Origin: Malus domestica
Taxonomy: Eukaryota > Streptophyta > Magnoliopsida > Rosales > Rosaceae
Reading direction: 5' to 3'
Length of the DNA: 64,000 nucleotides
Assembly: GCF_042453785.1 (NCBI RefSeq)
Contig: NC_091663.1
Location: forward strand, 35,700,001-35,764,000
Made by a program: the position numbers and the translations under genes. Positions within the stretch are counted from its first letter, which is position 1. Each line of letters starts with the position of its first letter. Shown here in pieces: positions 48,260 through 59,003 of this stretch. Under the pieces are notes generated by a model. That model was not told the DNA's origin and ran no database searches. It worked only from the letters and a program-made list of their open reading frames with translations.

Positions 48260-50009
48260 CTAGTCTTTTGTTTGCAGCCAACCAAGCTGTAGGAACAGAA
48301 TGTATGTTACTAACTATATCAGCAGAGAAATATCACAAATTATACAAAGGAATGCCTAAAGTAAACATCTGAATCTCTGATCACGTACCTTCCACGCATA
48401 CATGGCGAAAAAGGCTACGGTATCAGCAGACCAAACGACAGCAAAGGACTTAATAAAGAATGGGATTGTAACATTGAGTAACGGGACGAGGAGGAAGAGA
48501 TAGTTTAGAGCTTCCTTCTCATTTTTCGAGCAGTCTCGTGCGCGCAGTGAAGGAATTGCTGCAAAATTAGAAGGTTAAATTCTTTGTTCAATCAGTATAT
48601 CTTTACCACATAGGAAACTTTGCAGGTAAATTTATAGGGGGGATAACTTACTAAACATCCAAATGGACCACATTCCCATTAATCTCCATATGTCTGGTTC
48701 ATTTGACGGAAAGATGAGATTGAAGGACAGAACTCCGCCTAGCAGCATGGAGGCGTAGGCTTGAACCTCGAAGACAGTGTACAAAGTGCTGCCTGGCACG
48801 GCAGGGTTTTTGGAAGCTGTGGAAGCCCTTGGTGCAAAGGTTGCAGCAGTCTTCTGAACAACCTGTTTGTTACAAGAAATGGAAGTATAACGTTGTGAGA
48901 AATCGAACAGACTAGTATTCTATCTGCAAAACAAAAAGGAATGCAGATCAGTAAACTACGTTCGAAAACAATAGCCGAAATCAGACTATTCTCCAATGTA
49001 CATTACTTGTTAGCTTCTTCTACTAGCTCAGTTCTTTGTTCATGTTTCTGGTAATCAGGTCGAAGTTTCAATGCCGAGTTTTGGCTTAAATTTCATCCAA
49101 TTCATTCGTGTAACAAGAAAAATGCTTGTATTTGCAGTGCTGCAGAAAACTATGAGGTTCTTTTGAGGAGAGCTTTTTAATCTTTGCTCACAGCTCCATA
49201 GATCTAACCGTGTCGAATTTGATGATTGTTCAGAGGACTGGAACTGGTTGTTAATCACAAGTCTACTCCACAACTCAATTCGATCACCCGAATCCAACTC
49301 AACTCGATTCATAATCCCACATTAGGCTCACTAAAACACACATTAAACTAACTCTAAATCATATCTTGCAAATTGCCACTGACTCAACTCTATAAGTTGT
49401 GGCGTTTTATGCAAAAGGCTTCGATGCTTGACACGTCCCAACCCCGATATCTCCAAATACCAGGATGGGCACGTACCATCCAGGTGTCATTTGGATATCT
49501 GGATTGGGGCGTGTCAATGCTAATAGTAGCGGACACTCATTCTAATGCCATGCCACATTAGAACGTGAGCATGGAAATTTTTTCTCGATGCGGGATTCAC
49601 ACTCTCAACAGCCCGCTTAACGGAATATTTCCGTTTTCACTACCCAATTTTGCAATTCACAAGAAAATTTACAAACAAAGTCTTATGAACAAATTGCAAT
49701 TCAGGACACCCATTTGAACAAAAAGCTTTAAAATCCGACCTTTTTGAGGTCCTTGTCGAGTGGAGAAGCAGCAGCAGCAGGGAAAGTGGAGGATTTTCCG
49801 GCTTCGCGTGGCTCGGCTTTTTCCACCTCTTCCTTTGGTTCCTCCACTGCTGCCTGAGCATTCAGCTCATTGGCATTGGCATAAAGTCTGAAGAAGATTT
49901 TGGCGGGAAGTGGAGAATTGCAGGGTGAAACGTGTCTCTGGTTCGAAACGGTGGAAGGATACCTTGAAACTTGGAGGTTGCAGAGAGACGTTGAAGTTAA
50001 GGTGTTCAT
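48260..50009 (-). CDS. RPH1: RPH1-like chloroplast membrane protein (225 aa)
   Basis: Four reverse-strand exons in phase: 49740-50009, 48652-48862, 48389-48558, 48260-48286 (678 nt). The N-terminus (MNTLTSTSLCNLQVSRYPST) is Ser/Thr-rich and looks like a plastid transit peptide, followed by an acidic linker and DKDLKKVVQKTAATFAPRAS. The rest holds about four hydrophobic segments: YASMLLGGVLSFNLIF, WRLMGMWSIWMFTIPS, NYLFLLVPLLNVTIPFF and TVAFFAMYAW, ending LGWLQTKD. This matches my recollection of RESISTANCE TO PHYTOPHTHORA 1, a thylakoid/chloroplast protein linked to immunity. The family is clear as a plastid membrane protein; the name is less certain. The last coding exon is only 27 nt. Confidence 0.8.
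49429..49520. repeat. Hairpin repeat in RPH1-like intron 1
   Basis: TTGACACGTCCCAACCCCGA at the left pairs with ATTGGGGCGTGTCAA at the right. Its left half resembles 50306-50370 outside the gene (shared AATACCAGGAT.GGCACGTAC). Confidence 0.5.
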
Positions 50010-50456
50010 GTTTGAACACTTTCTCTCTCTGCTGATAAGATTTTTATTGAAAATTCAACAACAAAAAGGTGCGAGGAAAAACAGAGGGAGATAAGAAATT
50101 TGAGGCGGGGAAGAAAGAGATGTTGGACAGCATTTGGGCCTCACTAAATGGAGAGTTCTGGCCCATATTATTGATTGGTTTGGGCCTTACATTACGTATC
50201 ATTGAACAATTGGGTGACATATACGGCACAGATATACCGTTCGTCAGTGTGACGTTCTTTGTTAATGACACAATGTCATATAGAGTGAAACTTACATATA
50301 GGGTGACACGCCGCGATCCCAATATTCCCAGAATACCAGGATAGGCACGTACTGGCCGACACCCGAGGGTGATGAAAGCCATTTCTTGAGTGTAAATGCT
50401 GAGAATAAAGGATGGATATGACTTATAAATATAAAAGAATCAAGAATATGCATTTA
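50010..50456. other. RPH1-like promoter and repeat debris
   Basis: A site II-like TGGGCC/GGCCCA pair at about 50136-50166 sits upstream of the gene. Repeat words shared with 49429-49520 follow at 50306-50370. No gene. Confidence 0.4.
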
Positions 50457-50741
50457 GGTACCGTTTGGTACGTGGGACGGGACGGGACGGAACGGGACGA
50501 GCCGTTCTGTCCCATGTTTGGTGCGCCTAAAAACTGTGGAACGGGTTGTCCTATGGGACGAAATTTGGCTGATTTTTCGTTCGACCTCTTCCCCCTGGAA
50601 CGACCCGTTCCACATCTGTGGAACACAAATTTATAACATTTTATGACAAAATTTCTCCTTATCTTTTTCAATATTTACATCATCCGTTCTGTCTCATCCC
50701 GTCCTATCCTATTCCGTCCCGTCTGCGTACCAAACGGTACC
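50457..50741. mobile_element. Tourist-like (PIF/Harbinger) MITE, complete
   Basis: Terminal inverted repeats GGTACCGTTTGGTACG at both ends and a TTA target duplication (50454-50456, 50742-50744). Inner GGGACGGGACGG repeats match the copy at 28832-29100. Confidence 0.87.
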
Positions 50742-52215
50742 TTAAGGAACGTGTTCAGAGCATACGACTAACTAGAACACCGAAAGAAATAATATAAAAT
50801 TGAAAGAAACAAAGGATGGATCCTACACCGTGAGGACTTGAAGATATCGATGCGGAAATGCCTGGATGTCGGGATTGTATACCTCGATTCTAAGCGCAAA
50901 CAAACATGAGTGGACCAATTTGATATATAAATAGTAAAACAATTATCAACGTACTAACCCCCAGGTTTTATGAAAACACATATATATCATGATAAACATA
51001 GGTTTTTCGAAACCTGACATGTCGTGCAATGTCCCAAATCATAACTTGTATATATAATAATCACTAGTGAATTGTCCAATAACCTCCATGCCCCATGCCG
51101 ACTCCCCGTCTCTAAGCAGACAGTCAGAGGAAAATACACTTCAGGCCCTATGCCGACTCTCTGTCCCTGTGCTAAATAGACAGAGGAAACACACTTCAAG
51201 CCCTATGCCAACACCAAACCGTCACCCGAAACAGACCGGAATCTATACCTACGTCCCGTAACGGAAAGTACCACTAGGTAAGTACAAAACCATTGAACAT
51301 ATATATTGAAAAGCAACTTCATAGTATAAAGTCATACATTATCTATACTATAAAGAAGTGTTCTAATCATGTTCTAAATGTCATATCGTCATTCATCGGA
51401 TATTTTATAAGAACACGGGTTATAGGAAAAATAATAATAATTCAAACTAGCCTTAGTAAATATGTTATCTCAAAGCATTTCATAGAACATAATCATCAAA
51501 TCATGCTTTTCATGTATGCATTTATACTATTAAAACATGCATTTTAGAAGGGGTCAACTCACAGTACTTCGCAATCGAAAAGTCACGCAGCTAGCGAAGA
51601 CAGAAACGCCACTATAATTGCCCCTAAGCACATAAAGAGTCCAATAAATAAAACTATATAATAGCAATTGTATTTGGGAAAACGAACATTGGAAATGGAT
51701 TCAGAACGTCGAATTACCCTAAGAAGGGTCTTGTTTAAACTTCGTAAAAGTCGATAGAATATTCCCTAACGGAATATTTCCCATAAAAGGTTTGGACAGA
51801 TTAGGGTTAAGGGTTTAGGGTAATGGGGTTTAAAGGGTTGGCTTTGGATGCACGGGCCTAAGGCCCTAAAGGAAAATGGCCTAAAGGCCTTTAGGGTTTT
51901 TAAAATCAATTTAATAAACAAAAATATTTAAAAAGGTTGGGGTTGGGCTTAGGGCCCCCAACAGCTACAACCCAAAGGCCTTAAGCCTAAGGGTTTTTGG
52001 ATTCTAGAGAGGACGAGCCTATGGCCCTAAATAAAACGGCCCAAAGGCCTTTTTATTAAACCAATTAAAATTAAAACAAAATAAATAAATAAAAGAAAAT
52101 GGAAAGGGAACCAGGGGAACAAAACAGCACCATTTAAGACCCAAAAACCATTTTAAAAGCAAGATAATCTCAAACTTAGTGAAAATACAATTTAAATTAG
52201 GGGTGAGTGTAACAT
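50742..52215. other. Repeat-like spacer, no gene
   Basis: At about 51088-51215 a roughly 60-bp unit (ATGCCGACTC..GAGGAAA.CACTTCA.GCCC) is tandemly repeated twice plus a part. At 51800-52080 there are many short palindromic words built on GGCC (GGCCTAAAGGCC, GGCCCAAAGGCC). The stretch looks like old transposon DNA but I cannot name a family. Confidence 0.35.
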
Positions 52216-52339
52216 AGGGTGGTTATATACATACACGGCGTTTTACATTTCATACACCCCTCTCAATCTTCGACTGTCGGATCAAATGAATTGAAGATGA
52301 TCAAATAACATAAATTAATAAGGGGTGTATGAATAGCAC
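52216..52339. repeat. MITE-like repeat ('CTATCCACA' family), copy 5, interrupted
   Basis: TATACATACACGGCGTTTTA and CATACACCCCTCTC at the left pair with AAGGGGTGTATGAATAGCAC at the right. Its right end is the insertion site of the MITE at 52340-52538. Confidence 0.5.
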
Positions 52340-52538
52340 GGAATTGGATCCTCTTCTGAGCCCAAGGAGATGATCCTCTTGACCAAGGAACGTGGGCCGT
52401 TGGATTTTCATCAAACGACTATAATTATTATAACTTTAAAAGGACATCCATGTTTGTAACCGTTGAAAGAAAATCCAACGGCCCACTTTTATTGGTCAGG
52501 AGGATCCTCTCATTGGGCTCAGGAGAGTATCCAATTCC
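52340..52538. mobile_element. Nested Mutator-like MITE with a perfect 9-bp target duplication
   Basis: GGAATTGGATCCTCTTCTGA at the left and, reversed, GGAATTGGATACTCTCCTGA at the right; the arms continue through GGGCCGTTGGATTTTC. GAATAGCAC flanks both sides (52331-52339 and 52539-52547). It interrupts the end of another MITE, giving a clear relative order of insertion. Confidence 0.85.
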
Positions 52539-52547
52539 GAATAGCAC

Positions 52548-53188
52548 CACCTACACATATCATTGTATTATTAACATGGGACAAAATGATGACAATGTAC
52601 ATGTGTCATCTAAGTTCTTCTCACACCTCAAAGTGCAAAAAAACTCATGTGCTCAATAGTCTATCAAGTGGATTGTCTGATTCACTTACAAAGACCAATG
52701 CATCGGGTTGTTTAACTACATAAGGTCGGGTGATACTTAAATACAAGAGAATTTTAACAAAAAGTTTCCGGTAATGTTAACTTTAACGAAAAACCACATT
52801 TATACACTAAAAATCAATTATGGTACTATTCATTTTACTCTTTATTTTGTCCTTATTGTTAAAATTCAAAGTTTTCAAGCCATTTTCATTAATTTTCCTT
52901 AAAGGGGCCTATTTCTTCATGGGCAGGTCGATCAAACAATTTATTTTGTCTAACTATTGAACACAAGAATTTCTTAAAGGTACACATTATTATTAACTTG
53001 ATCGTAATGCATATCATAACCGAAAATTGTAAACTTTTAAGTCACTGCTTGAAGATTATTTATGTAAAAAAAAATTGTCAAATTAATTGTTATGTCAATT
53101 ACAAAATATTCTTCATTTTGCGGAGTAATTTTTCAGTATGCTCGAAACACGGAGCAAAACATTGCATGTCATTATAATGAATGTAGTG
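52548..53188. other. Spacer with one MITE
   Basis: Holds a 'TTTTAACGAAAAG' MITE at 52749-52906 and unremarkable AT-rich DNA up to the LTR element. Confidence 0.5.
52749..52906 (+). repeat. 'TTTTAACGAAAAG' MITE
   Basis: ATTTTAACAAAAAGTTTCCG, AACTTTAACGAAAAACCACA, GGTACTATTCATTTTACTC and AAAGTTTTCAAGCCATTTTC match 44137-44302 in order. Confidence 0.65.
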
Positions 53189-53609
53189 TGTTTGTACCAT
53201 ACTTAGGGCCTCCGTATTTAGATCTCGTATAAATACTCGGGGGACTCAAATGTAATTATGTAATAAAAGAGGGGGCAAATATGTAATAAGTGAGGAGCCC
53301 TTATTCTATAAAATGACTCCTCACTCTCCTCATTATGAGATGCCAATTCCTAAGCCTCATCACATCCCTTAAGCTCTAAGCTCTTTCAAAGCTCTCACTC
53401 TCATATTCAGAGCTTTCTCTCCCTCAGAAATACAATATCAGTGTGGACGTAGCCTAAACCTTGGGGTGAACCACGTACATCTTGTGTTTGCTTCCTTATC
53501 TCTATCATTTACATACTTATCCACACTAGTGACCCGAGCAATCTAGCGAAGGTCACAAACTTAACACTTTCTGTTATACCAAAGTCCTCACTGATTTTGT
53601 ACATCAACA
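53189..53609 (+). repeat. Left LTR of the LARD-like element
   Basis: It includes TATAAATACTCGGGGGACTC and the TATA module CCTTATTCTATAAAA. About 26 differences from the right LTR by eye. Confidence 0.88.
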
Positions 53610-53881
53610 TTTGGCACCGTTTGTGGGAAACGACACGAAAAATTATGTCGGTTCTCTTTAATTTTTTCACATCCACCGTAAATCTGCAAAATCTGCAAAA
53701 ACCCAGACACAGTAAAAATCCAAATTCCAACACCTGTGCTCTTCCCTCCCTATCTGTTCTTATAAAAGCAACATCCAAATTACAAAAGCAATATTCAAAA
53801 GCTCCTGGAAAAACACCTCCACTTCTCCCTTAACCTTCACACGTGTCTAAATCCCCGCCACTTCAGTCATGTGATCTTGAC

Positions 53882-55469
53882 TAGGGCTGGGTTCGGTTCT
53901 TATCGGTTCGGTTTTTTGCCAAAACCGAAATCAAACCGAAATTTCGGTTCGGTCCAAATTTTTTTCGGTTTTTTTCGGTTCGGTTTTTTCGGTTCGGTTT
54001 CGGTTTTTTTTTTTTTTCCTCCAAAAAATGCAAAACAACCACAAAAAATGCACATTATTCTCTTCGGTCTCGTTCAACAATGGCGCATTTTTCCCTTCAA
54101 TCTTGTTCATCAATGTCGTGTCCTGCACTTCAAACTTGTTTACGCTTAACGAAGCATTTTTCTCTTCAGCCTCGTTCAACAAAGTCGCATTTTTCTGTTC
54201 AATCTCTTTCATCACAGGCCATTGTTGCTCTTCAATCTTTTTTCGCTCAATTCAACATTTTCGTCTTCAGTCATCTAGAAGCCTATGCACAAATGTAGTT
54301 AATATCAGCCATCTAGATTGCTTTGGAAATGGTAAAATAAGTAACCATATTCAGGTTAAAACTTAAAACCAATTGAAGAATCTGTGCTAAACACGTCACA
54401 AAGAATCTGTGCTATTGAGTAAAATAAGTAACCATATTTCTGCTGCTCGTTCAGAAGCACATCAAACAACCATGTTTGTTATATATTAACCATGTTTCTG
54501 AGTTCTGACCCTTTAGTTTGTTTATTCACATCAATTTTCCCACTTAAATTTTCACAAGCCATTTCATTATTTTGTCCCTCCCTCACCTCCAAAATCTTCC
54601 TCTCCGCTTCCACTTTAAATTTACTACCAGATGGATTAAACTAGTTATTCACAATCTCAGACACAACAAACAACAAGTAATCTGCAGCAACTCAAAACAA
54701 ATTGCAAAACCATGAAATTTAGAAGCTACAGATCAAATTCATCAGAAGTTCAGAACCAACGAAATTGAAAAACAAAATCTGCAAAACGCATCATGGGGTG
54801 AGAGACTAACCTTGCAAAGGAGGGGATTTGTGGGTCGACACTTGAGCCTTGAACCGGCGAGAGAAAGTCGACGGCGAGTGAGAGGGATAAGAGAAAGATC
54901 GCTGAGAGACGGCGACGGCGAGTGAGAGGAAGGGTTGCTGCAGGGTCTGCACGCTCGCAGCCATGGGGATCGGTGCTGGAGCTTGAGGGAGGACTGAGAG
55001 AGAAGAGGGGACGAGAGAGAGAATAGGGAGAAATTGGAGGCATGGAGGAAGTCTGGAGGTGTGGCTGCGCAGAGAGAGATGAGGGGAGTGACAAATAGAA
55101 AAAGTGTGGCTGCTAGGGTTTTATTGATTTGATTATAAAAATTAAAAAAAATCCCAAAATCCGGGGGGCGTGAAGAGGGTTCGAACCCATGCGCTCCACC
55201 AGCTTGGAAAGTTTCACTAACCAACTTCACAACAAGTTCTGTTTTGTTATAAATTGTATGACTAAACTATTTATAAACATTGAAAAAAATAATTAAATAT
55301 ATATATCGGTTCGGTTCAGTTCGGTTCGGTTTTTGAACCTAAAAAATCGAAACCGAACTGAACAGATTTGGTTCGGTTCGGTTTGAGAGTTTCGGTTCAG
55401 TTTTTTTCGGCTTCGGTCCGGTTTGGTTTTCGGTTTTTTTCGGTTTTCGGTTTTTTGAACCCACCCCTA
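53882..55469. mobile_element. Non-autonomous hAT element nested in the LTR element
   Basis: Terminal inverted repeats TAGGGCTGGGTTC and TAGGGGTGGGTTC (right end reversed) with a perfect 8-bp target duplication ATCTTGAC (53874-53881, 55470-55477) identify hAT. Both subterminal regions are packed with CGGTTCGGTTT-type repeats, likely transposase-binding sites. The centre has no transposase. At 54050-54240 it holds imperfect repeats of about 45 bp built on TCGTTCAACAA and GCATTTTTC. Confidence 0.88.
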
Positions 55470-55550
55470 ATCTTGACACATGCGCCCTAATATTTGTTGT
55501 TTGATATTCTTAATTTTTTCCCTCAGCTCGGTGATTTTTGGAATATCCTA

Positions 55551-55660
55551 GTAAGCTTCAAAATGGCTACATAACTGGTTCACAGCCTCCAACTTTGCAG
55601 CTGCCTCTTTATATTGTCGTTTTGAAGCCATGCTCAACAGCAGACGAGCATGGTCAGGCG
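55551..55660 (-). pseudogene. VPS53: Captured fragment of VPS53 (GARP tethering complex)
   Basis: The reverse strand encodes MASKRQYKEAAAKLEAVNQL then CSHFEAY, which matches a conserved stretch of plant VPS53, a GARP subunit for endosome-to-Golgi transport. Only about 30-35 codons are present, between the hAT element and the 14-3-3 fragment, antisense to the host LTR element. A fragment, not a gene. Confidence 0.7.
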
Positions 55661-55730
55661 ATGAAGAGCATTTTCGTCTTAATTTTGTAGATTTTATACA
55701 TGAGTTCCTGCCTCCACGGCATGCGTAGCA

Positions 55731-55916
55731 GCGGCGAGATCTTCTTACGTCGTCCCTGATAACCTCACCAGGGAGTAGTACGTGCACCTGGTGAAGCTCT
55801 CCGAGTAAGCGGAGCACTATGAGGAGATGGTCCAGTTCATGGAGAAACTGGTCGTTGGTTTGACTCCAGCCGCTGAGCTGACCATCGAAGAGCGCAACCT
55901 TCTCTTTGCGGAGCTT
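55731..55916 (+). pseudogene. Captured fragment of a 14-3-3 protein gene (first exon)
   Basis: The forward strand reads VPDNLTRE-YVHLVKLSE, then AEHYEEMVQFMEKLVVG, then TPAAELTIEERNLL, the N-terminal part of plant 14-3-3 proteins. The downstream 14-3-3 sequence (SVAYKNVIG..) is absent and the next sequence is from another gene. The frame is interrupted, so it is not functional. Confidence 0.88.
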
Positions 55917-55990
55917 CGCACAGACTGTCCCCTTTTGTCAGAAGCAGAAAGAGAGCAGAAACAAAGAGAGAGAGAAGTGAAAGAAGAAAA

Positions 55991-56240
55991 AATGGAGAAA
56001 TCTACCTCTTGCTTCAAATTATCACCTGTGGTAAGGATTCAGCGGACAACGATGATGTCGAAGCTCTTGAGAGTAAGAGTTCGAGTGACAAGCGCGGATG
56101 GAGTTTTGGGAAGAGATCTGCACGGCATCGAGTGTTGAGCAACACTGTTATCAGAGAGACCCCCACTTCTAGACATAAGGAGATCCCAGAATCAGCTGCT
56201 CTTAATTTCCAACCACCACTGAAGCACTATTGTTCCAGAA
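55991..56240 (+). pseudogene. IQD32: Captured fragment of an IQ-domain (IQD32-like) gene, 5' end
   Basis: The translated start MEKSTSCFK, then ITCGKDSADNDDVEALESK, SSSDKRGWSFGKRSARHR and VLSNTVIRETPTS matches the N-terminus of IQD32-type calmodulin-binding microtubule proteins. No IQ motif is present; the piece stops after about 80 codons where eIF2B-delta sequence follows. Frame is not continuous. Confidence 0.75.
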
Positions 56241-56283
56241 AAGATATCGGTTATACATTGCACTGATGAGAAACCTTAGTTGG

Positions 56284-56547
56284 CCGCTTTGAATCACCAT
56301 GGGGAATGCAATGCAGTTTCTAAATAGCTGAATTGCCAAGCTACCTTTGACTATGTCCGAGTCAGAAGCAAAAGCATTTTTCCAGTCAGATATTGAACGG
56401 TTTATATCTGAGAATATCATACTTGCTGATAAAGTAATGGTCAAGCATGCAGTTAGCAAAATCAGGGATGGTGATGTTCTTCTAATGTATGGGTCATCCT
56501 CTGCAGTTGAAATGTTGCTTTTACAGGCCCATGAGCTTAGCAAATAG
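56284..56547 (+). pseudogene. Captured fragment of eIF2B-delta
   Basis: MGNAMQFLNS, then IAKLPLTMSESEAKAFFQSD, IERFISENIILADKVMVKHA, VSKIRDGDVLLMYGSSSAVE and MLLLQAHELSK match the catalytic-side region of translation initiation factor eIF2B subunit delta. It ends in a stop where the real protein continues, and is not continuous at its start. Several exons' worth of sequence appears joined, so the source may have been spliced RNA. Confidence 0.88.
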
Positions 56548-57244
56548 TTTTGTGTTGAGGTCGTGGCGCGGAGCCAGCAGAGATCGGTGGCTGCAATTGA
56601 GAGCCCGACTAGGAGGTTCAATGGGTTGCAATACCATCCATAAGTGCTTAATCGCGACCCATTCCCTGCATCTTCTTTACAGGGTGGTAGCAAATCATTT
56701 TCTGAGAAAGCAAAAGTGGAATAAAAGAAAAAGAGAAAAGGAAAAGTAAAAGGCAATTGGTTGGCGACAGTAGTGTAACTTTGTGGCTTTCCTATCATGC
56801 TTCCTTACTTTTTCATCCCAGCAAGCAGAAAGAATCCAACCCCTGCAGTTTTGAAAAGCAGAAAAACAGTGGGAAACAAAGCAGAAAAACAGAAACAAAA
56901 GCAAAAGCAAAGCATAAAAAACCGAGAAAAAGTAGAAAGCAAAAGATAAGCTTTCCTCTGCGAGAGCACATGGCTACACTGCAAAAGCAAGGAATAAACA
57001 CCTCACCAGAATGATGTGATTTACTTTCCTTATTTTTGAATGATGTAATTTATTTTTCATATTTTTTGAAGATATTTGTATAACCTTATCAGAGGGGTAA
57101 TCTAAAAAAAAAAAAAAACGGCAAGCCCAAAATAATGGGCTGCAATGTCATGTGGAGGTTAAAGGCCCATATGCCCAAAAGAGCCAGACCATCTATTATC
57201 ACCAACCTGGTGATCAAACGTACGCCTAGTACTTCAAAATTATA

Positions 57245-57378
57245 CATGAGCACTACTCATGTCAATCATACATAAATTATACATGAGTACTACTCATGTC
57301 AATCATACATAAACATTCATGAGCATCACTCATATCAATCATAAATAAACATTCATGAGCATCACTCATGTCAATCAG
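57245..57378. repeat. Array of CATGAG..CTCATG palindromes
   Basis: CATGAGCACTACTCATG, CATGAGTACTACTCATG and two CATGAGCATCACTCAT(G) occur about 36-38 bases apart, separated by TCAATCATACATAAA-type spacers. Each can form a short hairpin. The same palindromes recur, reversed, at 60262-60435 in the second element. Confidence 0.85.
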
Positions 57379-57630
57379 CTTTGAAAGCTTCATTTACAAA
57401 ATCTCTAGTTTCAAAAGCTTCATTTACAGAGCTCTAGTTTCAAAAGCTTTATTTACAGAGCTCTAGCTTCAAAAGCTTCATTTACAAAAGCTCTAGCTTC
57501 AAAAACTTCATTTAAAAAGCTCTAGCTTCAAAAACTTCATTTACAAAAGCTCCAGCTTTGAAAGCTTCATTTACAGAGCTCTAGCTTCAAAGCTTCATTT
57601 GCAAAGCTTCACCTACAAAGCTTCAGTGCA
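57378..57630. repeat. Roughly 31-bp tandem repeats (AAGCTTCATTTACA..CTCTAG)
   Basis: About eight degenerate units of GCTTCATTTACAGAGCTCTA plus a TTCAAAA joint. A shorter inverted counterpart is at 60180-60250. Confidence 0.8.
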
Positions 57631-57769
57631 GGGTATACAAATACCGCCTTCGAACAACCGCCACTTCGGCCCATACATGGATTCAATTTGAATTCTCCAA
57701 CCAACAGACTCTATTGACCGAAGACTTGGTGGACTACATTATGTACCATATATTGGGCCTCAACTGAGC

Positions 57770-58165
57770 CTCATGAAAAATACTTGGGGGACTTAGCCCA
57801 TTATTTATGTATTAAGGAGCGAACCTTTATTTTATAAAAGGGACTCCCTCACTTTCATTAGAAAGCACACATTATTTATGTATTGAGGAGCGAGCCCTTA
57901 TTCTATAAAAATGATTCACTCACCATCATTAGAGAGCATCGCCGTCAGTTGAGCAACCGCCTCGCCACGAGCATCACTCCTAGCCCATTATTCATGTACT
58001 GAGGAGCGAGCCCTTATTCTATAAAAGGGACTCCTTCACCATCATTAGAGAGCATCGCCGCTTGCTGAGCAACCGCTTTGCCGCGAGCATCAACTCTTAG
58101 CCCATCACTTATGTATTGAGGAGCGATCCCTTATTCTATAAAAGGGACTCCCTCACCATCAACGC
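57770..58165 (+). repeat. Tandem TATA-box modules copied from the LTR promoter
   Basis: Four units each carry GAGGAGCGAGCCCTTATTCT or close variants followed by ATAAAAGGGACTCC, at about 57830, 57899, 58016 and 58133. The same words form the promoter region of both LTRs (about 53302 and 58488). Units are about 70-117 bases apart. Confidence 0.8.
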
Positions 58166-58373
58166 CATAAGCCGAGCTAACCAAGGCAACATAAGCCACA
58201 AGCAGAGCAGCCTCGCAACATATGCTACTTTTAGTTGAGCATCATTTCACTTTAAGTAATGCCTCATATCAAGTATCAGTTCAAGACGACATCTAGCTAC
58301 TTCGGCCCACACATGGACTGAATTTCACGTCTCCAGCCAAAAGACTCTCTTGACTGAAGACTTGGGGGACTAC

Positions 58374-58793
58374 TGTTTGTACCATACTTAGGGCATCCGT
58401 ATTTAGATCTCGTATAAATACTCGGGGGACTCAAATGTAATTATGTAATAAAGGAAATGGCAAATATGTAATAAGTGATGAACCCTTATTCTATAAAAGG
58501 ACTCCTCACTCTCCTCATTAGGATATGCCAATTCCTAAGCCTCCTCACATCCCCTAAGCTCTAAGCTCTCTCAAAGCTCTCACTCTTATATTCAGAGCTC
58601 TCTCTCCCTCAAAAATACAATATCAGTGTGGACGTAACCCAACCTTAGGGTGAACCACGTACATCTTGTGTTTGCTTCCTTGTCTCTATCATTTACATAC
58701 TTATCCACACTAGTGACCGGAGCAATCTAGCGAATGTCACAAACTTAACACTTTCTGTTGTACCAAAGTCCTCACTGATTTTGTGCATCAACA
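58374..58793 (+). repeat. Right LTR of the LARD-like element
   Basis: Directly preceded by CTTGGGGGACTA (polypurine-tract-like). Confidence 0.88.
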
Positions 58794-59003
58794 CAGTGTT
58801 TCGCACTTGTTTCGAACTCATTGAAAAATCTCTACGTTTTGTTATAGGTACCTCTCGTTCTTATTCATTGATTGTGGGCCCAACATAAGGTTATCTTCAA
58901 CCGAAAGAGGGCTAAAGGGTTCCCTTTAGCCCGGTAGTCCTGCAATAAATTATATTTTAATGAACAGTGCTAGTACATATTTTATGCCATCTCCAATCGA
59001 GGG
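58794..59003. other. 210-bp spacer between two inverted LTR elements
   Basis: It contains GAGGGCTAAAGGGTTCCCTT and CCATCTCCAATCGAGGG, which look like part of a MITE interrupted by the second element. Confidence 0.4.

Larger units (their letters stand above)
53189..58793 (+). mobile_element. Large non-autonomous LTR element (LARD-like) with captured host gene pieces
   Basis: LTRs 53189-53609 and 58374-58793 (about 420 bp, TGTTTGTACC..CATCAACA) differ by roughly 6 percent by eye, suggesting an age of a few million years. The 5-bp flanks (TAGTG and CAGTG) match at four of five bases. TTTGGCACCGTTTGTGGGAA, a primer-site-like sequence, directly follows the left LTR; GACTTGGGGGACTA, a polypurine-tract-like sequence, directly precedes the right LTR. 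I find no gag, protease, integrase or RT. Instead the interior holds a 1.6 kb hAT insert, pieces of VPS53, 14-3-3, IQD32 and eIF2B-delta genes, a palindrome array, a 30-bp repeat array and tandem TATA-box modules. It is a structurally bounded but non-coding element that would depend on proteins from elsewhere. Confidence 0.85.

Noticed and set aside
51780-52080. Telomere-like TTAGGG/TTTAGGG words
   Set aside because: They are isolated and mixed with GGCC palindromes rather than forming a tandem TTTAGGG array.
53597-53833. Possible gag remnant just after the left LTR of the LARD-like element
   Set aside because: 78 codons with no zinc knuckle or gag similarity that I recognise.
55150-55215. 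tRNA-like B box GGTTCGAACCC inside the hAT element
   Set aside because: No A box at the right distance and no cloverleaf; the motif is common in plant transposons.
54742-55230. 162-codon reverse frame within the hAT element
   Set aside because: Ser/Pro/Leu-rich low complexity with no transposase motif (no hAT dimerisation block).
57240-57630. CRISPR-like regularly spaced palindromes
   Set aside because: This is plant nuclear DNA inside an LTR element; spacers are repeats of each other, and no cas-like genes exist.
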